DNA from: Planctomycetaceae bacterium
Lineage (GTDB): Bacteria > Planctomycetota > Planctomycetia > Planctomycetales > Planctomycetaceae
DNA length: 64,000 nucleotides
Direction of reading: 5' to 3'
Assembly (NCBI GenBank): GCA_041398825.1
Contig: JAWKTX010000005.1
Span: forward strand, 124,001-188,000
Made by a program: the position numbers and the translations under genes. Shown here piece after piece: positions 1 to 9,634 of the stretch; the stretch's first letter is position 1, and every line of letters starts with the position of its first letter. The notes under the pieces were generated by a model. That model did no database searches and was not told the origin of the DNA. It worked only from the letters and a program-made list of their open reading frames with translations.

Positions 1-119
1 AACACTGGCAACACAACAGCCGCCTCCACAAGCGCCGCACCTGTTCGCTTTGGCTTGCGAATGTTTCGGGGTCCTGGATTTGGCAGGCAGACGTGATTGC
101 GATTGATGAAATGATTCAT
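1..119 (-). CDS. TadE-like pilus assembly protein, N-terminal part (cut by window edge)
   Basis: Reading the minus strand from an ATG at 119 gives an open frame that runs off the left edge (39 codons). After a short basic stretch it reads RTGAALVEAAVVLPV, the hallmark start of the TadE/TadG hydrophobic segment (RxGAxxVEFAxVLP in the family), which in Flp pilus pseudopilins contains the prepilin-like glutamate. It begins 11 bases after the stop of the TadG/VWA gene, so the two are probably one transcript. No clear ribosome binding site precedes the ATG, and the rest of the protein is not visible. The family call rests on this one motif and the neighbour. Confidence 0.6.
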   Translation of the reverse strand, partial: MNHFINRNHVCLPNPGPRNIRKPKRTGAALVEAAVVLPV

Positions 120-129
120 ATTCGAAAGT

Positions 130-2277
130 CTATCGAACGAGTTTAGAACCCGGGCGGTCAATAATCTTCTTCAGGATTTCGGTGAGCTGTGATTCGTATT
201 CAGCGGGGTTGCCCGAGCTGCGAGCGCTGATTCCGTTGTTATCAGTACTGGCAATTCGGGCCAGCCGATCCATAAAGTCGTAGTCTGTCCCAAGCCCCAT
301 CCCGACGCTGTAGAGTTTTCCGCGCTGGGTCATGAAGAACTGTTGTGTTTGTGCGAGGGCCGAATTGAACCAGTCATAACCAGCAGGGTAGAACTCCGCG
401 CTCGGTTCGCTGGCCATGTATTGCTCAAGGGTGGCGGCATCCATTTCCCAGGAATTCGGCATACCATCGGTCAGCAGGATAATGACCTTGGAGGTGAACT
501 TTCGCCCCTGGGGACCCAAAGGATCATTGGATGGATTTGACGATGATGTCCTTGCGGTCAGATGCTGCCGGGCCAGTGCCAGGCCGCTTTCTGTCGAAGT
601 TGTAGCGCCAATATCACCCGCTGCCTGAAGAGTAGTGCAGGCCCGCTTTGCGGACTCAAAATCGTCAGTGAGCGGCTGGACGATCGATGGTGCATGCCAC
701 TGATCTCTTCCATCAAACGTCACGATGGCAACTCTGTCACCCGCGCCAGCTGCCACCCCTTGATTTCGGTCCTGAATGACCTGAAGTCCTGCGATTAGTG
801 AACGGCGGACCGAATGCATCGGCTGAGTACGTGGGGGAAACTGAAATGTTCCGCCAGCTGTTGACTCCGTATGCAATGGGCAGTCCGGACTCAGAATTGA
901 CAGAGGCGTTTTTCCGGCCAATCCCGGATTGGAATTTTCGCTGTTGTCGAACTCCGGCGAACGCTCTCGCCCCCAGTCGAGCATGAATTGAACATAAGTC
1001 CGGTAGCCGTACCTGTTTCTCCAGTACCACGGTACGCTGGCAGACGGAAAGGATGCCTTGTTGGGATTGTTAAACTGATAAATCCGATCATTGTCGCAAT
1101 ACCATGGAACCCAGATATATTCGTTTGAACCGCGGCGCGGGCATCCCGGATAGGTCGATTCCGGCGCGATCACAATCGCAGAAGACATCGAAAGACTCAA
1201 TCGCAGCGGACTGCTGAGCATCGATGATGTCAACAGACGACCACCGACGTACTCAATCGCATTCAATGGTCGTCCAAGGTTTCCGATGGTTGGCGGTGGT
1301 GGAGGTGATGGAGAAGTTGGCGGTGTTGTCGTTCCACCTCCGCCACCTGTCGACGTGGGTGGTGGCGTACCGACCCAGGCACCTTCCATCAGATAATCAA
1401 TGTATCGTGACCAGTACTCGAAATTCTGTGAAGAATCCGGTGCTGGTTTTGCCGCAGGCATGAGCCTTGCAAGCTGGTAGTCGATAATCCATGCGTAGGA
1501 TTTGCGTCGTCTGTCCCATTCTTCATCCGTGTTCAGGATTCTGTATTGGCTGGGAAGTGTGGAACTCGTCAGCGGACCGTCGTCCCGGGTGATCTCCGCG
1601 ATGGCGTATCCGTTTTCGGGCGCACCGAGAGGGGCTCCCAGATATTCAGTCTGACCAGGAAAAGCGCCAAATCCAAAATCGGTGTAGAGATCCTGCATCA
1701 GGTCAGTGGCCACATCCGGATAACCGAGTGGTGAGTAGGTTGCTGTCAGCGCATCCGTTGCCCAGCAGGGTTCGGTGTCGTCATTCATAGATCCCGAAAG
1801 GTCAACGACAAAGACGACATCGCGTGGGTTCAGCATACCGATTGAAGTTGCCTGCATGTCGAACGCGTTGTTTCCCATCACCTGAGCGAAGAAATACTTC
1901 TGGTTCTGGACGCTCGCGGTCACGCGGACGGCATTTGCTGAACTGGGATTAACTACGAAAGTCTTCTGCGCGTAGTCGAAGAACCCCAGTTCAATATCTG
2001 AATCATCCAGAGACACTGGAGCTCCGGCCGCTTTGTTAAGTGCAGCGATGCTTTTGGCAGAAGAAGTGACCCTGGCTGCTCCGGCCGGTATGTCTTGTGC
2101 GCTTCCCAGGGCGGCAGCGTCTGCCGCACCCTGTAGCTGCGTACGCACGACCGCCATGTATCCGATATCGACAGTGAACGCGACAAAGGCAAAAACAGCC
2201 ACCATCAGGATGGCGCCAAGGACCAGAATGATACCTCGCCGAGGTCTGTTTATTCGGGCTTTTTGACTTGTGAGCAT
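130..2277 (-). CDS. TadG-like membrane protein with von Willebrand factor A domain
   Basis: About 715 residues from the ATG at 2277. An upstream in-frame ATG at 2394 would add 39 residues, but TadG-type proteins start close to the RRG motif, so 2277 is preferred. A short basic N-terminus is followed by one membrane segment (about residues 14-40) and the TadE/G-like stretch TQLQGAADAAALGSAQ. A VWA domain then begins with the MIDAS motif DLSGS (about residues 159-163) and resumes near the C-terminus with LLTDGMPNSWEMD. Between them lies a long insertion with a Pro/Thr/Gly-rich linker (about residues 301-331). Such proteins are anchored in the inner membrane and belong to tight-adherence (Tad) pilus loci. 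The TadE-like neighbour supports this. The ligand is unknown. Confidence 0.75.
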   Translation of the reverse strand: MLTSQKARINRPRRGIILVLGAILMVAVFAFVAFTVDIGYMAVVRTQLQGAADAAALGSAQDIPAGAARVTSSAKSIAALNKAAGAPVSLDDSDIELGFFDYAQKTFVVNPSSANAVRVTASVQNQKYFFAQVMGNNAFDMQATSIGMLNPRDVVFVVDLSGSMNDDTEPCWATDALTATYSPLGYPDVATDLMQDLYTDFGFGAFPGQTEYLGAPLGAPENGYAIAEITRDDGPLTSSTLPSQYRILNTDEEWDRRRKSYAWIIDYQLARLMPAAKPAPDSSQNFEYWSRYIDYLMEGAWVGTPPPTSTGGGGGTTTPPTSPSPPPPPTIGNLGRPLNAIEYVGGRLLTSSMLSSPLRLSLSMSSAIVIAPESTYPGCPRRGSNEYIWVPWYCDNDRIYQFNNPNKASFPSASVPWYWRNRYGYRTYVQFMLDWGRERSPEFDNSENSNPGLAGKTPLSILSPDCPLHTESTAGGTFQFPPRTQPMHSVRRSLIAGLQVIQDRNQGVAAGAGDRVAIVTFDGRDQWHAPSIVQPLTDDFESAKRACTTLQAAGDIGATTSTESGLALARQHLTARTSSSNPSNDPLGPQGRKFTSKVIILLTDGMPNSWEMDAATLEQYMASEPSAEFYPAGYDWFNSALAQTQQFFMTQRGKLYSVGMGLGTDYDFMDRLARIASTDNNGISARSSGNPAEYESQLTEILKKIIDRPGSKLVR

Positions 2278-2514
2278 TACGCGTTTCCACGGCCTGATAA
2301 TCTGGCTTTGTTCCACAGGAAACTTAGTTCGCCAAATCTGCGCCCGGCGGGAAATACCCAATTTTGCAGAAACACCCGCCGGATGTTTCATCATGAGGTA
2401 AGATGCACTGGCTCATTTCCCGGGAATTCCTGCCTCGGGTTGTCGCCCTACCGCCAGTCTGTTTGCGTAACGCTATTCAGCCGTCTGGTTGCTGCACCCA
2501 TTAGGTGATTGCAC

Positions 2515-3072
2515 ATGGAACTTTCTCGATCCAAGCGCACAACGCGATACATTTCATCAGCGATCCAGGGAAAGCTGATGGTCCGGCTGTCTATCTACTG
2601 GATCGTTTACAACTCAGCCTTGCTGGTCGTCATGGCTGGGCAACAGCTGGTGCGACTGGCTCCGGATCTGGTGACCGGGCAATCAAACTTTGATCTGGGT
2701 CGTTTCTCGCATGAATTCTTCTCTTCGAGTCGCCCGCTGCTGATTTCTATGTCTGTGTTCTGCCCATTAATCATCTGGGACATGTTGCGATACTCGCACC
2801 GAATTGCTGGCCCGATCTATCACTTCCGCCGTGTCATCGAGACTTACAACGACGGCGGGGAGCTGCGGAAGGTGACTCTCCGTGGAGATGACCTGCTGCA
2901 GGAATTTCAAGTGACGTTCAATCGACTTGTCGACCGCGTTCACCAAAAATCAGGCACGCAGGTACCGGAAGAAGTCGTTGACCTTGCGGCTGAATCACAA
3001 CTGGACGCGATCCATTCTTTGATCGAAGGCTCAGGCATCCGTGCTGTAGAAGCACCGCCCGTCAGCAACTGA
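2515..3072 (+). CDS. Two-helix membrane protein with HAMP-like segment
   Basis: A protein of 185 residues. The ATG at 2515 is chosen because AGGTG at 2503-2507 is well spaced for it, while the in-frame TTG at 2509 would sit directly on that site. Two hydrophobic segments are visible, about residues 25-45 (IYWIVYNSALLVVMAG) and 75-92 (LLISMSVFCPLIIWDML). They are followed by a cytoplasmic stretch (RIAGPIYHFRRVIETYNDGG) that resembles the start of a HAMP linker. No kinase, chemotaxis or cyclase domain follows, so a signalling role cannot be claimed. Its last 42 bases overlap the end of the convergent purN gene. Confidence 0.55.
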   Translation: MELSRSKRTTRYISSAIQGKLMVRLSIYWIVYNSALLVVMAGQQLVRLAPDLVTGQSNFDLGRFSHEFFSSSRPLLISMSVFCPLIIWDMLRYSHRIAGPIYHFRRVIETYNDGGELRKVTLRGDDLLQEFQVTFNRLVDRVHQKSGTQVPEEVVDLAAESQLDAIHSLIEGSGIRAVEAPPVSN

Positions 3073-3702
3073 CAGATGGCCTGATGCGATTCGCCGAATG
3101 GCTTCGGGATAGGCCACTTTTTCGGTCTCAAAGACCATCGACGCCAGTTGATCCGGGGTGGCATCGTCCGGGACCGAAACAACTTCCTGAAGTATGATTG
3201 GGCCGTGATCGTAATGATTATCGGCAAAATGGACTGTGCATCCGCTCACTTTGACGCCTCTGGCAATCGCAGCTTCGTGAACATGGTGACCGTAGAATCC
3301 CTGTCCGCAAAACGCCGGGATGAGCGACGGGTGAATATTCAGAACCCGCCAGCGAAAATCCTCTGGAACAATCAACAGGCTTAGAAACCCCGCCAGAGCC
3401 ACCAGGTCAAGATCATAACGCCGGAGTTCCGCAAAAACGGCGGCACTGAAGGCATCAACATCCATGAAATCACGGGGTCGAATCACCAGAACGTTGAGCC
3501 CCAGGTCTTTCGCCCGCTGGACACCCTGACAACTTCGCTGACTGGCGATGACCACAGGTATGACAGCAGAAAGTGTTTGTGCTTCAATCTGAGAAACAAA
3601 ATTCAGCAGTGTTGTGCCCCCACCGCTGATAAGCACGCCCATTCGAATCGGGCGATCAGCGATGGCATCAAATTCGTGCGTGTTGGCAGCGGAGTCTGGC
3701 AT
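3031..3702 (-). CDS. purN: Phosphoribosylglycinamide formyltransferase (GAR transformylase)
   Basis: A protein of 223 residues, the usual PurN size. It transfers a formyl group from 10-formyltetrahydrofolate to GAR in purine synthesis, in the cytoplasm. Visible signatures are the phosphate-binding loop LISGGGTTLLNF near residue 25, the catalytic NIHPSLIP with the conserved Asn and His, and HFADNHYDHGPI with the conserved Asp. The N-terminus is about 20 residues longer than in E. coli, so MGVLISGGG could be the true start. The gene stands alone and overlaps the tail of the convergent membrane-protein gene by 42 bases. Confidence 0.93.
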   Translation of the reverse strand: MPDSAANTHEFDAIADRPIRMGVLISGGGTTLLNFVSQIEAQTLSAVIPVVIASQRSCQGVQRAKDLGLNVLVIRPRDFMDVDAFSAAVFAELRRYDLDLVALAGFLSLLIVPEDFRWRVLNIHPSLIPAFCGQGFYGHHVHEAAIARGVKVSGCTVHFADNHYDHGPIILQEVVSVPDDATPDQLASMVFETEKVAYPEAIRRIASGHLSVADGRCFYSTDA

Positions 3703-3781
3703 TTGTATCCCTGGCCTTCCGTGATGTTGTGGACGGACTGATGTTCAGCGAAAGAAGACCGTCGTAGCATTGCCAATGTCT

Positions 3782-5644
3782 TCAAAGGACCCCATTGTCC
3801 GGCTCGCCAATTTGCGATGTTTCTCGCAGGCGAGCCAGCACAGGGTCGATCAGATGCTGATCAAAATCCCGCTGAGACTCCACCACTTCCAGCAATCGTC
3901 GTCGTTCTCTCCGATCCCGCTGCACACGACCCCAAATCATCATCATCACAACAAGGGCGACAAAACCAAGCAGCATCACTCCCGTTTCGCTCAGCTTGTT
4001 CGAACTGTTTCGCTTACGTGCAGCGATCACGGTCGCCGAATCCGCCGGCATGGAGCCTTCATTGGCCAGCGATCGAATCTGGTCATCCGTTGGTGACCAG
4101 AAAATCCGGCCAGCCAGTATCAGAGGAGCAATTCGGTGGTCCTGTTCCGCTCGATAGACATACGGCTTGAAGAAGCAGCCCGTGACAGTGACGCGGTCGA
4201 CCACTTCCGCCCCCACAGGAAACTCCGGGGGCAGGTTCGGGGTCACGATGACCGCCGGATTTCGTTGCGAGTCATCTGTATAGAGCCACAGTTCGTGCAG
4301 AGTCTGACTACCGAAAAACTCGCTGCTGCCCGTATAACTTGTTACGCGCCGAACGTGTCCATGAAGCGTTAGCAGCTTCCCTGTCCACACCTGCGGATGT
4401 TGAAACACATCAACGTACAACGGAAATTTATCCGGCTCGGTCAGGTACTCCCGGTGTCGCTGAAGACGAAACGCCAGTTGCCTTTCCAGCCTTAAAGATC
4501 GCGAGTGGTACTGCTGTTCCGTGATCTTCTGCTGTCGAAGATTTGAAGCCAGACTCTTCTGAGCTTCCTCTGTCTTATGCTGGATAGCCGACATCAGGTC
4601 GTTAATTCGATCCCTGATGTTGGTCGCAGCGATCTGCGACTGCCCGGCAGCATTGGTCAACTGCATCTGACGGAGGGTTTCGTAGTAAATCCACTCCTCC
4701 TCAGATGTCATTGGTCGTCTTGGCTGGGCATAACGTTCGATAAATGCGTCGTACGGTTTTGGGTACAAAATGCGAACAGATTCGGTCATTACCAGGGGAT
4801 ACTGCCCCCAGCGTTTAATAAACCATCCCTTGACCATGACAGGGATCGCAGCGGATTCCGTCGGCCAGATGCGCGTGGGCAGCATCTGTTCGTAGGGCGT
4901 GATATACCCGGCAGCATGCACCATCGCCAGGGTCCGGGAATTCGAAAGATCCTTGAGGACTCCGCCCTGAAAGGCCAGGGGTGGTTCATCCTTCTGAAGG
5001 ACCTCATAGCGTGACGGAGGAAGCTCGACCTGGCCTTTGGGGATAAACATTCCATACAACACGATGGGCCGACCGACGAAATGGTCCGGATAAGTCGCTA
5101 TGTCGGCGAGCAGAGAATACGCTGCCTGGGGGGGACGAGTCCCAAAAGGGGTACGGCTGCGGTGACTTGCATCATCGGCTTCACCGGGGATGCCCTGCAA
5201 TTCCAGTTGACCGTTTCGCCAGGCACGCCTGCGAGCGGCCTCAAATTTGTAAAAAGAGGACTGCCAGAGGTTCTCAATCTCCTGCTCGGTCAGGGCTTCG
5301 TCAAATTCCTGGGCGGCCGCGTACCGACGCTCCTCGATGACGCGATACAATTCCCGATAGGCTTCCGCTTCTGAATCCGTTAGTCCCGGTGTGCCATGAA
5401 CGAACGGAAGGTCCAGCCCCATTCCCAGGTCAGAAACAGAAACTCGCTGCTGAACCCAATCGAACTCAATGATGTCCTGCCGTTCAGCAGGTAAAGATGC
5501 AGCAGTTTGTCCCTGGGCGTAAACACGAAGGAACAACAGACACGGCAGCAGAAACAGATTCACTAGGCACGTCAAGCGGCGCTCAGGCTCCCGGCGCGAA
5601 AGAGTCCTGCCATTTGATAATGTGTGGCCGTCAGAAGTATCCAT
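3782..5644 (-). CDS. Membrane protein of unknown function
   Basis: About 620 residues from the ATG at 5644; an earlier start at 5764 is possible. A basic N-terminal stretch leads into one hydrophobic segment (CLVNLFLLPCLLFLRVYAQG, signal peptide or anchor). A long presumably periplasmic region follows, with two similar blocks containing GRPIVLYGMFIP and TGKLLTLHGHVRR, which look like repeated small beta-barrel modules. A charged coiled-coil-like stretch lies between them. A C-terminal membrane helix (MLLGFVALVVMMMIWG) precedes a basic cytoplasmic tail. I do not recognise a family. The gene is divergent from trxA. Confidence 0.6.
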   Translation of the reverse strand: MDTSDGHTLSNGRTLSRREPERRLTCLVNLFLLPCLLFLRVYAQGQTAASLPAERQDIIEFDWVQQRVSVSDLGMGLDLPFVHGTPGLTDSEAEAYRELYRVIEERRYAAAQEFDEALTEQEIENLWQSSFYKFEAARRRAWRNGQLELQGIPGEADDASHRSRTPFGTRPPQAAYSLLADIATYPDHFVGRPIVLYGMFIPKGQVELPPSRYEVLQKDEPPLAFQGGVLKDLSNSRTLAMVHAAGYITPYEQMLPTRIWPTESAAIPVMVKGWFIKRWGQYPLVMTESVRILYPKPYDAFIERYAQPRRPMTSEEEWIYYETLRQMQLTNAAGQSQIAATNIRDRINDLMSAIQHKTEEAQKSLASNLRQQKITEQQYHSRSLRLERQLAFRLQRHREYLTEPDKFPLYVDVFQHPQVWTGKLLTLHGHVRRVTSYTGSSEFFGSQTLHELWLYTDDSQRNPAVIVTPNLPPEFPVGAEVVDRVTVTGCFFKPYVYRAEQDHRIAPLILAGRIFWSPTDDQIRSLANEGSMPADSATVIAARKRNSSNKLSETGVMLLGFVALVVMMMIWGRVQRDRRERRRLLEVVESQRDFDQHLIDPVLARLRETSQIGEPDNGVL

Positions 5645-5842
5645 TTCTGAAGTGCTTTCGAATTGCCGGAGCGCGCGCCTGATGAAGAATACCGAGCCTG
5701 CGAAGTTTAGGTGTTTTACGTCGATTGTTTCCAGTGCGGTACCCGGGGAATTACCGTGTGGCACCAGGAACGGCAGACTTTGCCGAACGAAAGCTATTTA
5801 TTTGTAAGGACTTTCGACTGATGAGCGTCCTCAGGAGTCACG

Positions 5843-5871
5843 TTGACACCGTTTGGCGTTCGTCCAATAAT
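5843..5871 (+). promoter_or_regulatory. Sigma-70-type promoter for trxA
   Basis: A perfect -35 hexamer TTGACA (5843-5848), a 17-base spacer, and -10 AATAAT (5866-5871, one mismatch to TATAAT). Transcription would begin near 5878, about 50 bases before the trxA start. Judged by eye only. Confidence 0.6.
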
Positions 5872-5930
5872 CTGCAGCTTTCCACGGTCTAACGCTAAGT
5901 GAAGGCGGCATTGTTCAGGAGAAGTGGTTG

Positions 5931-6260
5931 ATGGCTGGTAATCTGGTTGAGTTTACTGATGACAATTTCCAATCCGAAGTTCTGGAATCGGCCACACCGG
6001 TTCTCGTCGATTTCTGGGCTCCCTGGTGCGGGCCCTGCCGGATGCTGATGCCGACCATCGAAGAACTTGCCGCTGAATATGATGGCAAAGTGAAGATCGG
6101 AAAGGTTAACACAGACGAGAATCAGCAGACCGCAGCCTCATTTGGGATCACCAGCATTCCAACAGTGATGTTGTTTAAGGGTGGCCAGTTGGTAGACAAA
6201 GTGGTTGGAGCCCCGGGCAAGGCGCATTTTGTGAACATGATCGACAAGGCCAGCGCCTAG
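5931..6260 (+). CDS. trxA: Thioredoxin
   Basis: A protein of 109 residues, full length for thioredoxin 1. It carries the redox motif WCGPC (Cys33 and Cys36) and the cis-proline loop SIPTVMLF. It reduces disulfides of cytoplasmic proteins, itself being recharged by thioredoxin reductase. The ATG at 5931 is preferred over the TTG at 5928 because AGGAG at 5917-5921 is at the right distance. A good sigma-70 promoter lies upstream, and a coiled-coil gene follows after about 95 bases in the same direction. Confidence 0.95.
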   Translation: MAGNLVEFTDDNFQSEVLESATPVLVDFWAPWCGPCRMLMPTIEELAAEYDGKVKIGKVNTDENQQTAASFGITSIPTVMLFKGGQLVDKVVGAPGKAHFVNMIDKASA

Positions 6261-6355
6261 TTGTTGAACCATGGCCGGGCATGCGAGGTACTTCGCTGTT
6301 TCGGCTGAATCTGTTTGGCGCGTGTGAACCGTGGTTTGGGAAGGGAATCCCGAAC

Positions 6356-8224
6356 ATGCCGGATGACGAACTGAATGAGCTGCTGAGAAATGCCTCGCAG
6401 CCATTCCGCGCGCCGAACGAGGTTCCTCTGACCTCAACCCCGAGCAAAGACGGACCCATCGAGGTACCATCCGTTCATGTGCTGCCGTCAACATCCAGCA
6501 CGATGCCCCGGGTCCGGAGCCAGCCGGTCAAGCCGGATTCCGGTCAGGTGGCTTCAAGTGATTCCGACGCCCTGCGCATACTCCTGCAAGCTTCGGCTGC
6601 TGCGGAATCCCTGCAGAAGCGGTTCACCGAACTAAACCAGCAACGCTCCGAAATTGCAGCCGAACATCAGCAACTCGCAGCTGATCGTCGCGCCTTTGAA
6701 TCCCGAGCCCGTGAGTTTGCCGAACAGGTTGCGCGCGATCGCACTGCGCAGCGAGAACTACAGGCGGAACTGGACCAGCGGATCGCTCGCGTTGCCACTC
6801 AGGAGGAACAACTCGAACGACAAACTGCGGACCTCCGCGCGGCGCAGCGTGCACTCAGCGAAGAACGCGTCTTGCTGAAGCAATCCGTGAAGGCAGAACT
6901 GGCCGAGCAACAGTCGCAGCTAGAACAACAAATGAAGCTGGTTGAGACAGAGCGACAGCGGGTTCTCGAACAGAATGAAAAAGACCGCCTCGAACATGCG
7001 GAACGGATGAAGCAGCTGGACGCCGAGCTTCAGTCGGAACGCGATCGACTTCTGGAAAAAGTCCGGAAAGAGGTCTCCAGCGAACTGGCGCAACTGAATC
7101 GCGAGAAGCAGGAATGGGCAACTCAGCGCGAAGCACATCGACTGGAAATGCAACAACAGCAGGAAGACCTTCAGCAACAACGCGAAGTATTCGGAGAACA
7201 GCTGGAAACGGAACAGATGCGACTTCGTGAAGAGGTTGAAAAGCGTCGCCAAATGCTGTTGACGGAACAAAGTAATTTACAGCGGCGATATCGGTTTCAG
7301 TTCGAACATCTTGGACGAGCCAGAGAAGACCTGGAGTTCGAAGTTCGCGAACTTCGACGGGAGCAGCAGCTGTTTCGCACCGAACGCCATCGGTTCACCG
7401 AGCTGCATCGACTTCGGTTTCACCAACTGGAACAGGTTCGACGGACACTTGCTGCCACAGAAGCTTCACTGGCTCGAGACACTCGCATTGTTGAACGATC
7501 GCGCACAGCAGCTCTGGCAGACATCCAAAAGCAGCAGCGTCGCGCGGAAGAGGAACGTGATGCGCTGAATCAGGACACGGAAAACCGGCTGCGACGAGTT
7601 CGCCAGCAGGAAGTGAACCTCGCTGAATTGGCCACCCAGCTCGAAGAACGTTCTCAGCGGCTGAGCCGCCTTCGTTCCGAGTTGGATCGGACACAGGGAG
7701 AAATTCTTGAACAGCGGCTGGCCGTTGAAGAAGCCCGGGAATCCCTTTTCAGGGACAGTAGTCTCGGCGAAACCGCACGCATCCGCCTTGAGCAGGCGCG
7801 GGGAGATGTCCAATCATTCTTCGACCGCATGAAGAGTCAGATCAACAGCGAACGGGACAAGGTGGAGTCGTTATCCGCTGAAGTAACGAATCGCCAGGCG
7901 CAGTTTCGGCAGGACCGTGCGGCGCTGGAAGAATGGTTCCTCGAACGCGAAGCGTCCCTGAACGCCCGGACATCCGAATCCGTGGTCGAGGAATTGCAAA
8001 CGACAATCCAGCAACAGCAAGCCGAACTCTCCCGGTTGCAGGACCGCTGGAAGGCCGACCGACGTGAGGCAGAACGCAGCATTCGTGAACTCCTTGATCA
8101 GCTCGCCACAATCGAAATGAATGCGGTGCGAGCAATGCCGCCCCGTGGTCAGGCGACGAATCTGACTGAATCTGAAGATGGCCAGCAGACGTCCGGGCAT
8201 GAAGATCACCGCGACGCCGCTTGA
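6356..8224 (+). CDS. Long coiled-coil protein
   Basis: 622 residues from the ATG at 6356, which has a purine-rich ribosome binding site (GGGAAGGGAA) about ten bases upstream; a longer reading from 6281 lacks one. After about 90 residues of low-complexity N-terminus, nearly the whole protein is Glu/Gln/Arg/Leu-rich with heptad character (for example AELDQRIARVATQEEQLERQ), so a very long coiled coil is expected. No signal peptide, membrane segment or enzyme motif is visible. A scaffold or cytoskeleton-like role is possible but not shown. It follows trxA and could share its promoter. About 280 bases without a recognisable element follow it. Confidence 0.7.
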   Translation: MPDDELNELLRNASQPFRAPNEVPLTSTPSKDGPIEVPSVHVLPSTSSTMPRVRSQPVKPDSGQVASSDSDALRILLQASAAAESLQKRFTELNQQRSEIAAEHQQLAADRRAFESRAREFAEQVARDRTAQRELQAELDQRIARVATQEEQLERQTADLRAAQRALSEERVLLKQSVKAELAEQQSQLEQQMKLVETERQRVLEQNEKDRLEHAERMKQLDAELQSERDRLLEKVRKEVSSELAQLNREKQEWATQREAHRLEMQQQQEDLQQQREVFGEQLETEQMRLREEVEKRRQMLLTEQSNLQRRYRFQFEHLGRAREDLEFEVRELRREQQLFRTERHRFTELHRLRFHQLEQVRRTLAATEASLARDTRIVERSRTAALADIQKQQRRAEEERDALNQDTENRLRRVRQQEVNLAELATQLEERSQRLSRLRSELDRTQGEILEQRLAVEEARESLFRDSSLGETARIRLEQARGDVQSFFDRMKSQINSERDKVESLSAEVTNRQAQFRQDRAALEEWFLEREASLNARTSESVVEELQTTIQQQQAELSRLQDRWKADRREAERSIRELLDQLATIEMNAVRAMPPRGQATNLTESEDGQQTSGHEDHRDAA

Positions 8225-8505
8225 TTTCGCACGGGTGCTTGTCCACGATGCGATCCCTTTCCCGGCATGGCAGCACGACGATGTCCGAAACTGACAACCC
8301 GTTGAAATCTGCGAACCTGATGCGCCGGCAAAGGACCCGCGTCTGGTGAATCCCGGCCAATATGTCTCTGACAGGTGCGTCGGGCGGACAGCAAATGAGA
8401 TTTTTCGCTGATTGCTGGCTCACCAGACTTCAGACCGACCAGGCCACCATGGAGATAGCTGTTGCAAGCGGAATGACCGTGGGCCTCTGACAATCGAGAA
8501 CGTGA

Positions 8506-9597
8506 ATGAACGAGCATTTCGATCCGGAGAAAATCAGACAGAGGATTGCGGGGATCTGCCACGATGCGCGGTTACCCGCGGCAAGCGTTTGTTATGGTTC
8601 ATCGAAGGGCCCTCTTCTTCTTTACGATTGGTGCAGCACCAATGACACAGCGCTGATCCCGGGTAGTCGCCGCTATTTGGTTGCCTCTATCACGAAACCC
8701 GTGATTTCGATGCTGGCCATGTTGCTGGTCAGTCAGGGGCGACTTCGTCTGGGAGACCGCGTCTGCGGAATTCTCGACTCTTTCTGTAAGCCTGGTCTGC
8801 GTGGCATCACCATTCGACACCTGCTCACTCACACCTGTGGCTTGCCAGACATGCTGCCTGAGAACCAGCAGCTCAGGGAGAGGCACGCCACGGTGGCCGA
8901 TTTTGTGGAAGCAGTCTCCCGGGCAAACCCGGATTTCGTCGCAGGAACCGACTGCCGTTACAGCAGCATGGGTTATGCCGTTCTTGGTCACCTGATCGAA
9001 CACATCGCCGAAGACCAACTCGCCACCGTGCTCAGGAAGTCCCTGCTTGAGCCGTTGGGAATGGATTCCACGTGGCTTGGCGTGCCGGGATCTCTGGCAG
9101 AAACGATCCTGCCCACCATTGAAACCTGTCAGCTGCCCATCTGGCAAGATTCGGATTGCTACTGGAACTGGAACAGTCGTTACTGGCGAACACTCGGTGC
9201 GCCCTGGGGTGGTTTGATTTCAACGGCTGAAGATCTTGGACGGTTTGCGCTGTTGATGCTCAGGCTTGGTCGAACTATCGATGGTCGCCCGATCATTCCC
9301 GCTGCAGCCGTGCGTGCTTCGATTCGAAACCAGACAACGCAGATGTCTCTACTTCCGGATTCCGTCCGCAGATCACAACAATGGGGCTATGGGTGGCGGA
9401 TGAACTGGAACGATCATTCTGCCTGCTTTTGTGAGCTACTGCCCGAGACAACATTCGGGCACTGGGGTGCGACCGGAACCGTGTTTTGGGTCTGTCCGGA
9501 ATACGATATCTGGGCAGTCGTGTTAACGGCTGTCCCCTATGAAATCAGTCAGGCTCCCATCCAGAAGATCAGCAATCTGCTTGCCAGCACTTGTTGA
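8506..9597 (+). CDS. Serine hydrolase of the beta-lactamase / penicillin-binding family
   Basis: 363 residues. The class C beta-lactamase/esterase fold is indicated by SITK (Ser61, Lys64: the SxxK nucleophile and base), by the family motif IRHLLTHTCGLPD (residues 103-115), and by RYSSMGYAVLG at Tyr152. The usual YxN triad member is YSS here, so Asn is replaced by Ser. A GHWGATGT segment near the C-terminus fits the third box. No signal peptide is visible, so a cytoplasmic esterase or peptidase is more likely than a periplasmic beta-lactamase. The substrate is unknown. Its end precedes the chosen hrpB start by 37 bases. Confidence 0.8.
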   Translation: MNEHFDPEKIRQRIAGICHDARLPAASVCYGSSKGPLLLYDWCSTNDTALIPGSRRYLVASITKPVISMLAMLLVSQGRLRLGDRVCGILDSFCKPGLRGITIRHLLTHTCGLPDMLPENQQLRERHATVADFVEAVSRANPDFVAGTDCRYSSMGYAVLGHLIEHIAEDQLATVLRKSLLEPLGMDSTWLGVPGSLAETILPTIETCQLPIWQDSDCYWNWNSRYWRTLGAPWGGLISTAEDLGRFALLMLRLGRTIDGRPIIPAAAVRASIRNQTTQMSLLPDSVRRSQQWGYGWRMNWNDHSACFCELLPETTFGHWGATGTVFWVCPEYDIWAVVLTAVPYEISQAPIQKISNLLASTC

Positions 9598-9634
9598 TGC
9601 TCAGTTCGAGATTTTCCAGCTAAATCCAACCTTT

